From the NCBI GenBank assembly GCA_039707465.1, contig CM077646.1, positions 83,290,715-83,354,714 on the forward strand: 64,000 bases of DNA, given 5' to 3'. The stretch comes from Rhabdophis nuchalis. Its lineage: Eukaryota; Chordata; Lepidosauria; Squamata; Natricidae. The notes under the pieces were generated by a model. The model was not told where the DNA came from, did no database searches, and saw only the letters and a program-made list of their open reading frames with translations. Shown here in pieces: positions 13,601-27,700 of the stretch. The translations under genes were made by a program, and so were the position numbers. Within the stretch, counting starts at the first letter, position 1. Each line of letters begins with the position of its first letter.

Positions 13601-16600
13601 GTATAATTTTATGCCTAAACAGATTGAGCATGCATGTGGATCACAAGGCTAATTTGATCATGAAATACTGATAAAATGTACGCACCAGCCATCTCAGCCC
13701 TGAAAAACTGAATCAGTGATTGTGTGAAGGAAAGGATCCATTTATCCATGATGTTGTTGCTTTCTTTAATTGTATTCTCGTTATAAAGGAATTCCTTCCC
13801 ATCTTTCTGTGAACATGCATGAAAAATAAAACAAGGAATATAGTTTTGTTGCTATATTCTTGGAAAATGCTCTTAATTAAAACTTCGGGGGACGTAACCA
13901 AGGACTGAAAACTAGCATTTTTGCAACAAATATACATAAAGATATGACTCCCGATTCTTGCAACTCATGTAGAGCCAGTAATAAATTTCATTGTTCTTAG
14001 GACAAGTTCTTCCATACATAAACAACTGCTAATATCCTGTATATCTGAGAATAAACGATACCTCTTGAATGGTATTCAAAAGCCTTGTTTACCTTACAAC
14101 TATACCATCATGCCATGATAATTTTCTATCTGGTCCTTCAGTTCAAATAGTTTGGCAAGGATATCATATCAGTTTCAATTACATTAATAAGTCTAGAGAC
14201 CTTTAAAATTAGATGTTTCATAGATGCTTTCAAGATTCTCATTTAAGGACCTTTTATCCCATTATAACATTTATTCATGAATAAATAATTTTATTGGAAT
14301 AATTGCCAAAGCACTTATACAAATACATTTTCTAGGCAATGAGCACAATTATAATGAGATCAATATTTCAGTACCAAAATGCAGTTCAGTGATTGAATAT
14401 TTTTTTAAAAGTAAAATATTAGGGCAAACTTGAGTTGCTATATTGTGAACAGTGCCTGGGGAGAATCAGAAATAGCTGATTAATTATAAAACTTTGAAGC
14501 TTTGCCTGTAAAGGTGACTGCTAAAAAAGTAAAGCAATTTTGTTTTCTACTTTTTGAAATCTGCTGCCTTTATTACAAGGTCTCCAAAGTTATTCTGAAA
14601 GCTCAGATATTATAAGAGGTGTATTTATTTATTTATTTAATTCGATTTATATCCTGCCCTTCTCCACGAGGGACCCAGGGCGGCGCACAGGAATTTAAAA
14701 CATATAAAACAAAATATACAAAATTTAAAAGCATATTAAATTAAACAATCCTATGCTAAAACCAAATTAAAAGCCCAATTTAAAACTATCTAAAATAGCC
14801 CCAGCGGGAGGTTAAGCTAGGCCAGCTTGCTGAAAAAGATGTGTCTTTAGACACTGGCGGAAGAGGCGGAGGTCTGAGATGGTACGAAGTTCTGGAGAGA
14901 GGTCGTTCCAAAGGGCAGGGCCCGCCACAGAGAAGGCTCTTCCCCTGGGTGTCGCCAGACGGCATTGCCCGGCCGACGGCACCCTGAGAAAGCCCTCTCT
15001 GTGGGAGCGGATCGGCCGTAGGGATGTATGGGGCAGGAGACGGCCATGTAACTAGGCCCCGAGCCATGGAGCGATTTAAAGATGTTATAATTACAAGATC
15101 TTCAAATGATCCATTTCTCACAAACAATATCATGTATTTAAGAGTATATCTGTGACAAAGTTTTCCTTACCAAATAACTATCGGTTAGTTTCTCTGCACA
15201 ATGACTTTTCTGAGATGCAATAGTAAGTAGCTGAGAGCACAGATTAAATTTTGCGACAGGTACAAACATGCATTGCATCAGAAATCATCAATGAAGTTCT
15301 CAAATACAGTGAGAGTGAAGCCAATATTTTATTACATTCTAATAGATATAAACAGCTGATGTTGTTGCAGCTGCTATTAGTGCTGTTGCTATTAAATTCC
15401 AAAGATTGATCCCAGAGGCAGAGGGCATATCCCTATGATATTGGTGGGAAGGGAGACAATTTGCCATTTACATGTCTTGGTGGCTTCTCATGGTGGCAGT
15501 GATTTTTCTTTATGATAGTTTTTTTTTAACAAATTCATCTCAATGGTTACAACAAAAGATATTCAAATATGGCAAAATTATCAATTAAGGACTTTGACAA
15601 GAACAGAGAGGGGTTTCGATTCCGTAGATTAAGAAAAGTTTCAGCCATCAGAATTTGGATCATGAAGTTTCAGAAGCCTTTGAAGACCCTGCTGTATTAT
15701 TATAGTCAACCAATCTAGGACACAGATAAGTTTAAATTTAAACCCTACAATACTTTTATTATATCTGTGCACAGGGTTAAAAGCAGCCTAAAAGCAATTA
15801 TTCCAAAGCCATATTCTGAAGCAACCCAATGAACTATTTTTAAATCCAAAGTACTACTTCTGATTTCTGCTCTCAAGGGTATTTCTATTAGTTAGATCAA
15901 AGTTGGCTCTTTTTTAAGACTGGTGGACTTCAACTCCCAGAATTCCCCAGCCAGCCAGCCAGATATATTTTTGTTGGGCATCCTACTGGAAAAATATGAT
16001 AAAAAGACTATGTATCTGGTTTTACATATACTAACAGCAGCCAGAATTGTATTTGCAGAACAATGGAAAAATGATGAGATTCCGTCAGATTATACAATAC
16101 AATACAATAGCAGAGTTGGAAGGGACCTTGTAGGTCTTCTAGTCCAACCCCCTGCGTAGGCAGGAACCTTATACCATTTCAGACAAATGGCTATCTAACA
16201 TCTTCTTAAAGACTTCCAGGGTTGGGGCATTCACAACTTCTGGAGGCAAGCTGATTAGAATGTAATTAAGAAAATACCAGAATTCGCAGAAATGGATAGA
16301 CTGATGCTTATTATTAAGGATAAAGAAGAAACTGAATATTTTTTGATGTGGGATGTATTTTATCAATGGTTAGACAATAGAAGCACAACTTAGAAAGGAC
16401 GAGATATAAAAAGAGGAAATGTTAATGTGGAGAGAATTTGAAGACAAAGATGTTATGTATTATTGTAATTATATTATTATACAGTTATATTATTATTGTG
16501 ATGAATATAACAACAAATATGTGACTAAGAATAACATAAATATAAACCATTAAAAAAAGAAAGCAGATAGTATTTAAAATTTCCGTTTAACAATGGCGGA

Positions 16601-19600
16601 AACATTCCCTCCCAATGTGCGTTCATTGGCAATATTTGAAAGTTTTATACCTTGAGTTGCAGAATGACAACATTCTGAATCAGAAAGCGATAGGCATTAT
16701 ACCAGGGCAGGAAGACATCTTTCAGCACATCTCTTACACCTTCCTCCTTGAATCTTAAGTTTTCCGCTCTTACAACTGGAGAATTGATAAGGTACAACCT
16801 ATAACAGCAAACAGAAACAGAGAGAAAACTTTTTCTGCTTTCAAATGTTCAGAAGCCACTTTAAACATGTGTACTTTGAACATTCTGACAATTCTTTAAC
16901 TTGTATCCGGGAAAGATGGGTTGATGTTGCTTAGCAACTTTGTGAACATGCAATGTTCCCTATTCAATGGTGTCTTAATCAATGGTGTTAATCTAATTGC
17001 AAGCCTTCCCCACACAAAACTTACTGTAGCTACATAAAAATGTATTAGCATTTACAGAACAGCCTAATAGACTTAGGACATTTTATTAATTGCAATCTTC
17101 AGAAAACCATTTGAAAAGACTTTGTTCTCAACTCATTCATTTCCCAAACATAAAATGTTCTTAATAGCTGATTATGGCATATCACTGATTCAGAAGTTGC
17201 TCAATAAACGTACTAGTCATATTCACATGACAGAGCTGACTCAGCTACCCTGGGTCCAGTCACCTGATTCATATTGGTGCACAAACATCATACAATCTAT
17301 AATCCTCAAGTTAACTATATGTATTTTTTTTCTATTTTCTACTACTGTAAATTTACAGCAATAGCAACAGCACTTATATTATATTATATATTATATTTAT
17401 TAAATTTCTATCCCGCCCTATCTCCCAGAAGGGACTCAGGGTGGCGCACAGGAACTTAAAATCCACAAATACAAACAATACAAAAATACTACAAAAATTA
17501 AAACTACAATTAAATAATTTAGCCCGTGCTAAATTAGAGTTATATATCTCTTCACTGTGCTTTACAGCCCTCTCCAAGTGGTTTACACAGTCAGCATTTT
17601 GCTCTCAACAATCTGGGCCCCTATTTTACCCACCTTGGAAGGATGGAAGGCTGAGTCAATCTTGATTGAGCCTGGTGAGATCCGAGCAGCCAAATAGCAG
17701 GCAGCCAGCAGGCAGCAGAATAGCCTGCACTCTAATCACTGCGCCACCACAGCTCATTTTTAAAATATAAAGAACTTCCCATTATTACCAGCCAAAATGG
17801 CTGATAGCCATGCTACCCCAATATATCCTGAGGGCATCAAAGACTCACAGAAATTAATGAGGAAGAGAAGACGAGCACATTCATACCTCAGGGCATCAGC
17901 TCCATAAGAATTGACAATTTTTGTTGGATCTGGGTAATTCTTCTTTCGTTTGCTCATCTTTTGCCCATCACTAGAAGGGATTAAACATAGGAAATATAAC
18001 AAAACACACCTTTTTTGGCAGTTTTCACATTAATTCAACTGCCCATGAGAAATCTGTTCAACATCTGGCAAAAGACAAGAAGATCTATATTTTAAAAATG
18101 CTGATAATGTGCTGGAAAATACAGATGGGAAAAAACCAACCATTACTTTGGCAATCCACATTTAATAGTTTAGATTTATGGTTAAATCTCACTACCCAAA
18201 TCATTTTCAGTTTTTTTTACCCCTCTGAAATTATAGTTGAATTTGAATCCTTATTGAAGGAACTGTTATTTAATTTTAAGGAGCCCAATGAATACATAGT
18301 TTATGACTCTCACCTTCTTGACCTTCTGGAAAAGCCTGAAGACTTGTCTCCCCCAATTTGCTTGGGCCCCCAAGGGGGAGGGGGAACCACACTGGAGATT
18401 GGTCAACTAATAGCAGCTCTCACTTTACCACCACCAGCACCTACATTTTGCTTCTTTTGTACATATTCATAATATTATTATCTTTTAGTTTTAGTTATAA
18501 TTTGTATTTTTGAATAATTTATATACTCTGTTTCCCTGAAAATAAGACCTCCCTGGATAATAAGGCCAATCGGGCTTTTGAGCGCATGCACTAACATAAG
18601 CCCTCCCCCAAAAATATTGCAACACAACAGTAGCCATAAGCTGACCATGGTCACCACCTCCTACACCTCCAAAATAATAAGACCTCCCCAAAAATAAGGT
18701 TAAGCGCTAATTTGAGGGGTCAAACACAGTAACATGATACGTATATATTTATGGATTTAGCTTAATGTTGTAAGCCACTCAGAATCGTTTTGCAGTGAGA
18801 TGGACAGAAACAAATTTAATAAATAATAATAATGACACCAAGACTGACCCATGGAAAAATATTCAATATAGGCAGCAGAAATTTAATAAGGAATAAAATA
18901 TTATTATACTTGCCTGGCAAGAACTAGGCCATTTACAATTACATTTTTGAAAGGAGGCTTTCCGAAGAGGGCTGACGATAACACCAGCAAAGTGTAAAAC
19001 CTGGGAGAAAAAAATGATACTAGCTAATGATCTAGGCCGGTTGTTGTTAAAATAATACAGTTACATTTTTGTAAACCTATCATTTTTAATTAAACCAAGC
19101 CAATTCTTTATAGTACATTTGAAAGCATGAAGATATTAAGAACTTTTCATTTCCCAAAATTATATTCTACTTAACTTCTGGAAAATATGAACTTGAATTA
19201 TTATCTTGAATTACTGGCTTCTAATATATATCCTGTTTCCCTGAAAATAAGACTCCCCAGATTATAAGACCAATTGGGCTTTTCAGCGCATGCACTAAAA
19301 TAAAGCCTCTGCCGAAAACAAGCCCTCCCCGAAAATATTGCAACACATCAACAGCCATGAGGTGATCACTCTCGCCTCCTCCTGCACCTCAAAAATAATA
19401 AGACTTCCCCGAAAATAAAGCCAAATGCTTGTTTCAGGGTAGGGGCTCAAAAGAAAATAAGGCCCTGTCTTATTTTCGGGAAACACGGTATGTGTCTGAA
19501 CCATTTGTGGGTATCACTATAAATAATACTTAAATATTTATATACTGTATTTTTCGGACTATAAGACGCTTTTTCCCTCAAAAAAGAGGCTGAAAATCTG

Positions 19601-21701
19601 AATCTGTATACACTGAATACAGCATTTTTTGCCTCCTGAAACCCCGTTCCTTCACCAAAATGGCATAGCCAGAGTGGTCCTGGGGGCTGGGGAGGGCAGA
19701 AAAACGGGCTGGTTTTTGCTCAGTTTTTTGGGGTGACACCCCCCCCCGAGCACTCTACAAGCCTCCTAAAGGCTATTCATGTCCTTTTTTTGAAAAAGGA
19801 AGTGGGCCCGTTTTCGAAAAAAACGGGCCATTTTGGGGAGGTCTGAAGAGTGGAAAAACTTTTTTTTAATTTGCCTCTTCAAAATCTTGGTGCGTCTTAT
19901 AGTCCGGTGCATTTTATACGCCAAAAAATACGGTATTTAAACCTTTGTATTTTACCCATCTTGTGTGACCCAGGAAGCTTGTCTGCCCTCTGGAATGATA
20001 TTCATCCAAGCATCCAGATGGCTTTATCCTGATGTTACTGATGTCACTTCAGGAAGCTAGTAAAACTCTATCTACCGTATTCTCCTAGCTCTGAGGCAAA
20101 AATGAAGTTCAGCCTGTGAGATTCTTTGGTTATGTGTTGTTTTGGAGGCTATTCACAATTTTTTTCTTTTTTTATATACTTTTAATTGACAACTGCCCAG
20201 AATTATTGGGAGTCAGACAATCTATCAATTGTAAATAAATAATCCTTACCCACCATAATACCATGACTGAGGCAGGCTGCCTTACTTTGGCTCAGAAAGA
20301 TGCTTTTTTTAAAGAAACAAATTAGTGGAAAAGGCAAATGATCTGAACAATAGTGCCCTGATAGTCAGTCAACTTATAATGGGTGAAATTAATTCTTGTT
20401 GCTTGCCTAGTTAACTTTAACCGTTGTAATATCTAGGTAAGGTTTCTCTTTTTATTTTCAATACTTATCTTCTTATCTTTTCCCCTCCCCTCATCTTCAA
20501 TTTTATTTTCCTCTTTTTTTTATCAGTATATCTAACCAATCGCATGTTTTCCTTGTCTTCTCTTTTCCTGTTTCTGTTGAAAGGAGGTTTTGCTTATAGT
20601 AGTTTTAAATGAGTCAAGGCTCATAAAGCCAGATGTGAAACCAATTCATTGTACATATTTTTTTACAAGCAATTAATATTGATACATAATACAATTAATT
20701 AATTTATTATTTTTGTATCATCCTTGTCCTTTTGGGTACTGTGGTTTCAGGCACATATATATGTACATGTTCATAGTACTATTATCTACACATTTACAAG
20801 TGTGTTACAAATACACGTTCACTAGGGCAAAAAGTTAAGGATTGCTTTCAGTTGGACTATGCTAAGTTAAAAGCAATGTGTAGGATTTTGGTTTGACCAC
20901 ATAATCAAACATATGTATAGACTGGATTTGACATTTTTATTCATTTTTACTTAGTCCTTCATAAGGACCTGGGAAAGGTAGAAGTTGTGTGATCGGTATT
21001 TAATATATTGTTGCACGATGTTCAGCTACAACGCTACTTTTGTAATTACCTGGTGAGTTTGGCAATGCAGGTGGTGTTTAAGCCACAGATATTTTGAGAT
21101 TATTATTTATACTTCCTTTTCAAAGGATTGTCTTAGATTTGGGGTCCCCCTTTTGTATAAAAAGCAGTGCTATTTTAAGAAAAGAATTCTCAACACACTA
21201 CTGCATTTATGAAGTCTTGCATAGAATAAATAATAAAACTGTTACCATCCTCTGGTTTGGTCAATGCCTTCAGCTATGAAATCAGCAGGAAAAGCATCTT
21301 CAAATTCTCTCTTATTCTCAAACGGATAATGGACTTGGGCATAAGGCATACTTCCACTTTCAAACCAGCAGTCAAACACTTCTGAAACACGATGTAAGAC
21401 ACCTTTGCCACAGCATGAAGGGATAGTTATGTGATCAACACTAAAGAGAGAGAAAAAATCCAGTAACTGATACTGAATATTTATTTCAGAAGTAATAAAT
21501 TCAGAAGTAGTAATGCAGCCCTCACTAAAGCTATCTCATAATATTTTTCCCTAGAGTATAGACACCATCAGTTTTGGTGGTTTTATAGTTTCAATTAACA
21601 CAGATATTGTATTATTCATACTGTTGATGTTTGCTTTTGCGAAAAACTGCTGGGAACCAATTAATTGAAGCCTGTGTTATTTAATTTTAATAAATAAATA
21701 A

Positions 21702-21777
<76 letters not shown>

Positions 21778-24700
21778 GTTGTGGCTTCCCTAAAGTCAGC
21801 CCTAATGCAAGACAGCAATTTAAAAAAAAGCTGAGCAGTGGAGTTTGTGGGGCTCCTAAAGAGGGAAAAGCACCAACTTCTTTAATCAATCAAGGCCAGG
21901 GCTTCATGTAGGAGAAGAGCTCCTTGAAGGCTTGCTCTTTGTCCGAAACAATTCTCTTTTTTCCTGATCTATATTGTCTAGCTTCAAGTTCTTAGTTCCT
22001 TTTGACTTTCTGAGCTATGGATTTATCCCCAGCTTTCAATCCTTAGGTTACGTGCCATTTCAGTTTCTGAAATTTCAGACTGCCAGGCTTTATCTCCCAT
22101 TGTAAGTTCACCTATTGACTTACTCTCTGGTTCCAGTCTGCAGGCAAAAATTCTCTTAATATGACTTTTGCTGTACGGCTGCCTTAGTCTCCTCTACAAT
22201 CTTCAGCCTGAGTGTTATATCTATTTCACATTGAACTGATCCACAGCTAAACTAATAAAGCACTTAAAACCAACACACCAATTCATTCCTTCTTGTGAGT
22301 CTTGAACAGGGATGATTGCTGAAAGTTACCATGCTGGCTCATTCATTCAACAAGAGCCCGAGGAAAACACTTCAAACACTTTCTCCCAGTATATCCAAAC
22401 TGATAAATGGACACACCAAGGATGATTCACACATGATGGCTCATATATCTTCTAAAATGAAGTTTGTGGGGGTTTTAAATAATAATTCAAAGTGGACAAG
22501 CGATAAGCTTGATGAATCTTTACTTGCTTCAAGAATAATCACAAACCTTTCTCTGTGGAGATCAGTGATTTTCACTCCTGACAGTTCTTTCAGTTCTGCT
22601 ACAGACCCAATACAAACCACCTGTCAACATTCAATACATTTGCATATTTATTTATTTATTTTCAAAAAATAAACAATTTCTAAATTAAAAGTAGAAGCAG
22701 TGATTGCAAAATAGGAACTGATATCGTAGGTTTCATTTTAAATGTGTGTTTAATTTTAAATGTGAAAACATCATTTTTCAAAATCAAATACTGTATCCTT
22801 TTAATGAGGGCTATATATAGTCTGCAGTGACAAAGGCGATTCTCAAACAAGACTCAGAAATTAAATGCACCAAAAGCTACTTATGGTAGGGTTGGCTATC
22901 TTTATAAAACAATTTAGGCTAATACAAATCAGCAAGAACTTCATATCTGAACATGAGCAAAAAATATAGAAAGTACATTTATATAAAACATAATATATAA
23001 AATATAAGCTATCAAGTTATTTAGTTCATAAGAATTAGAATACAAAGTTCATTCTCGTATTGCCTTTTCTTACCTACCTCTTCAAAATCATCACTGACCC
23101 ACAATGGAATAGGTGTTCCCCAATAACGGTTTCGTGAAATAGCCCAATCCCGTGCATCTCTCAACCAGTTGCCAAACCGCTTCTCTTTCACAAAGTCAGG
23201 AACCCTAATCATTTTAAAAAAGATTCTTAATTATGCACTGTTATGTGTACATTCTATTCTGGGTTGGCTGACATTTTCTGCTCATTTAACCATAGTTAAC
23301 TGTCAGGAGAAATTTTCTCTCCTAGCAATAGCAATAGCACTTAGACTTATATATCGCTTCACAGTGCTTTACAGCCCTCTCTAAGTGGTTTACAGAATCA
23401 GCATATTGCCCCGAATAATCTGGGTCATTTTAACCAACCTTGGAAGGATGGAAGGCTGAGTCAACCTTGAGCCTGGTGAGATTCGATCTGCCAAACTGCT
23501 GGCAGCCAGTGATCAGCAGAAGTAGCCTGCAGTACTGCACTCTAACCACTGCGCCAATGCGGCTCTACTGAAATTTCATCCCAGTAACTTCAGCCATTAA
23601 GACTTACATTTCTACCAACCTTAATTCTTAGCACTGGCCCATAAGGAGCATTATCCCTCTCCCAGTGCACTATTTGTTGTTCTTTTATATTTCGTTTTTT
23701 CATTGGGCTACTCAGTGGTAAGTGCGGTCTTGTTCTATTCAGTGGCTATGCAAGATTCTTAATGCATGCCTCATTTTTTATTGTTATCTCTTGAAAGTCC
23801 CCATTTTTCAAAGAATATTAAATAGTAACAGTTAATTTTCTTGGACAAGAATCAGTCAAAAGAGAAATTCATTCCACATTTCACTTTATAAAATAAGGGT
23901 TCACATTAAAATAATCATGTTTTTGAACATATTCATTTTCATGCCCTATGAGAATGTCTTCAAAGATTTTAGAATATGAACTTATTAAATTGCACTGTTA
24001 ATGCTGACATAGGTCGGAATCTTTAAAATCACAAATGGAATACTGAATTAAGATAAAAGAGTAACTGAGCAAGATATGGATGAGTGGCATCTTCCTTTCT
24101 GAGTATAGAGAAATATATTCCAATTTAATTTGCTAAGTAGAAATTCAGAAAGGAAACAATATAAGCAAAATTATATATTATTTTGCAACATGCTTTATAT
24201 TTTTTTCAGAGTTTGAACATCACTATTTTTTAAATCAAGCACGGAGTACAATACAAAAATATTAAAAAGCAAAATATATAGCAATTGCATTCCCTGCTTA
24301 AAGAGAAAACTTCTGAACAGCTGCAATATAAAGTATAAAATATAGAGAAATTCCCCATAAGGCATTGTAGAGAATAGATTGCTGTTCTCTGATTGATCAA
24401 TTGATTATGTGTCATCAAGCTGTTTTAAATTCCTAGCAATCACGTAGCCTGTTCTCTAGAAACAATCAAAAGGGAAAGGATGTTGTAAGTATTAATATCC
24501 AAAGACATGCCTGGGCAACATCTCTGCCCCCATGTAACAACAATAAAGATACAAAGTCCCACCAGCATTTAAAAAAAAAACCAAATCCATACCTTGACAT
24601 AATTACAGCCTTTCCCAGCTAGTTATTTTTCCAGATTCATTTTGAGCCAGCCGAAGTTTCTAGAGCAATTTCAAAATGTAATTTGTCTCGCCCATCCCAA

Positions 24701-27700
24701 AGAATATGGATCTAAACCAACTGTGCTTTAAGATATAGGACTGTATCTTTCAATAGAGGTTGATTATCACTTGGTCTACGGCTGTCATCTAGTCTATTAC
24801 CAATTTCAAATTACTGATTCATATATCTACTGCCATAGCTAGGCTTAATGAGAAAAAGAAGTACCGCTAGGTATGATCTAGGAATCCTACAGCCTACATG
24901 TCACATATGGTATTCTTACCTATAAACCTTGGTGTATACAACTTCTATTAGTTACTCGCAGGTGTAATGAAATCACATGAATAATTTGGTTCTTTCTATC
25001 TCCTTCATCCACTACGTACTGAAATGAGGCTGGGTAGTTTGCAGTGCAGCGTGATGTGATGGCATGGTATGAACCTGGCCATCATATCATGGCTATTAAT
25101 AGTAGTGACATGGTTTTGCTTGGGCACAGCACATTACATGAATGTGACCACTATATTTTGTTAACCTGGTTTAACAAGTTTCACTCAGCCACCTACTAAT
25201 CTATATAAATAAAAAAATAACGATGAGTTTGTTCAAAACCGCTAATCTCCAAAACGACTGCACCAATCGCCACCAAATTTTCACACAACGTTCCTTACAT
25301 GTGCAGCACCAATGATACGTACATATTGTGTGGCTGGCACACCGATGCCACCTGCACGCCATACAAATGTCCAACTGCGGCTCTGCTCACTCGTTCCCTC
25401 GCCCCCCTCCCCTTCGCGGCCCCTCCCACCCGGCCGCTTTCCACTCACATCACTTGCATGCGCCGCCTGCGTCACACCTGCGACGGTCGTCTCCTCAGCA
25501 GCCGCTCTCTCCTCTGCTGCTGCCCGCCGCCCCAGACCGCCCCCGCCCCCCGTCTGCCCCCGCCTGCCTCCGCGGCCATTTGGTCCCCCCGCCTGCCCCC
25601 GCCTGCCTCCGCTGAAGTTTCTGACACCCCCCCCGGACACCCCCTGCCTGCCCTGCCTGCCTCCGCAGCCGTTTTGGACCGCCGCCGCCCCCCCCTGCCT
25701 GCCCCCGCCTGTGCCCACCCCCGCCTGTGCCCACCCCCGCCATTGCCCAGACCCGCCTCTGCCCAGACCGGCTGCTGCCATGACCCATCTGTGCTCACCC
25801 CCGCCATTGCCCAGACCCGCCTCTGCCCAGACCGGCTGCTGCCATGACCCATCTGTGCTCACCCCCGCCTTTGCCGAGACCCGCCGTTGCCCAGACCCGC
25901 CACTGCCCAGACCGGCTGCTGCCAAGACCCGCCTGTGCCCACCCCCGCCCATGCCCACCCCCGCCATTGCCCAGACCCACCTCTGCCCAGACCGGCTGCT
26001 GCCAAGACCCACCTGTACTCACCCCCGTCTGTGCCCACCTCCGGCGCTCCCCAGATCTGCCACTGCCCCCCCTGTGCTAACCCCTGCCAGTGCCTGCCCG
26101 CTGCCCAGACCAGTGTCTGCCCAAAACCACCGGGAGGGAGGGAGGTAGAGGGATAGAGAGAGAGAGGGAGAAATACAGGAGGGAGGGAGGGAGGAAGAGG
26201 GATAGAGAGGGGGGGAGAAATACGGTAGGTAGGTAGGTAGGTAGGTAGGTAGGTAGGTAGGTAGGTAGGTAGGTAGGTAGGGTAAGAAAGGGAGGGGACA
26301 GGGAGGGGAAACCGAGGCAGAGAAGGAAGGGGGTTGCTGAGAGGGTATATGAGGGGAAACTTTTTCATTTAACCAAACTTGGCCACAGCAACGCATGGCG
26401 GGTACAGCTAGTCACTGAATATATTTTTTCATGTGTCTCTCCCCATACTCAGGAATACTCAGGAATAATTATCTTGAATGTAAGGACTAGATCAGAAGCA
26501 ACCAAAACTCTTCTGATACAAAGTGTTACCTAGCCTAATAATGAAATACCTGCAAGAAAATAACTAAGCCCAGAACTTACTAGTTCAACCCTGAGCAACC
26601 TCTAATATATAACAATTATGGGCAAAAAATGTTTCAGAAGGCATGCACATGGGAGAAATGAGCGGGCAGGCAAACCCTTATAATAATGAGTAAGATAATC
26701 CCTGCATACAAGCCTGACATTGACAAACATTCATCTCTTTCTTATATCTCTTCTTCCTTTTTTCCAAATACCATTTGGGTCTTAAAACAACAAGTTCTTG
26801 AGCCTTCAACATGAAATCCCAGAAGGACTGTAACTCACAAGAACTCTGGGAAATCTCAAAGTCTCTCCCAGTTGTAAATCTGCCATGAATAAGATTTGCT
26901 TGGAAGCTCACACTAGTTTTATTTCATAATATAACAATAGTTCCTTTTCCGGCATACACTGCAAGAGTACCACCGAGTGAAGTGCAGCCTCTGGTGCAGA
27001 CATTCCTATCTATCTCTTAAATCTTTTTTTCTCTATTTGTTTCTTTTAGTAAACCTAAATATTACCTTTATATTTCTTGTTATTACTTTTTAATAAATAA
27101 GAGAGAGAGAAAAAAGGAGCAAACCGCAAAGATAACACTGATGGAGATGATATTACATTGTCAGAGTAGAAAAAACACAAAAAAGTGAAAAAAATATGAC
27201 AAAATAAAAATGTGTCATTATAACAATACTTAGAATTATATATATACACTTGTCTAATATAAATACTATTCACGTACATATACATTCCTAATACATTTAT
27301 TGGACTCCACTTCAATATCTTGCCCGCAGATGCAAAACTGGCCCCCGGTCTCCTGGTCCTTCCAAATGAGCATGAAGACCTAGCTCTGCCAACTGATGCG
27401 AGGATGAAAGATGGGCACACAATCCTGGGGCAGTTGGTGGCCTGAGATTGCTCTCTCTGCCTTTTAACCTATCTTTTATCCTTGCTTTTATCTGTTTGTC
27501 AACGTATTTTTATTATTTTATTTGTAAACTGCCTAGAGTCTTTTAGATGGATGGTACGCAATTATGCTTACATACAAAGGACTATCAAGAACAGTACTTT
27601 GTTGGAGATGTAATAAGGATAATGCTTCTTTAAAACGTATGTTTCTACAATGTCTGTACCAAGTTTGGAGAGAAAGTTATGTATTATATAAATATGGTTA

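Larger units (their letters stand above)
25200..26412 (+). mobile_element. non-autonomous Helitron-like element with internal minisatellite
   Basis: Starts TCTATATAAATAAAAAAATA after an A and ends GGCGGGTACAGCTAGT, fitting the Helitron TC...CTRRT rule with a GC-rich 3' subterminal segment. The 3' flank is C, not the usual T. The interior is extremely GC-rich (25380-26110) and then purine-rich with a TAGG repeat. No Rep/helicase sequence. Confidence 0.7.

Noticed and set aside
25312..26148. 278-codon open frame, the longest in the window, with a 243-codon frame on the other strand
   Set aside because: It lies entirely in a GC-rich minisatellite; all frames stay open because stops are AT-rich. 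The proteins are low-complexity repeats with no start context or splice support.
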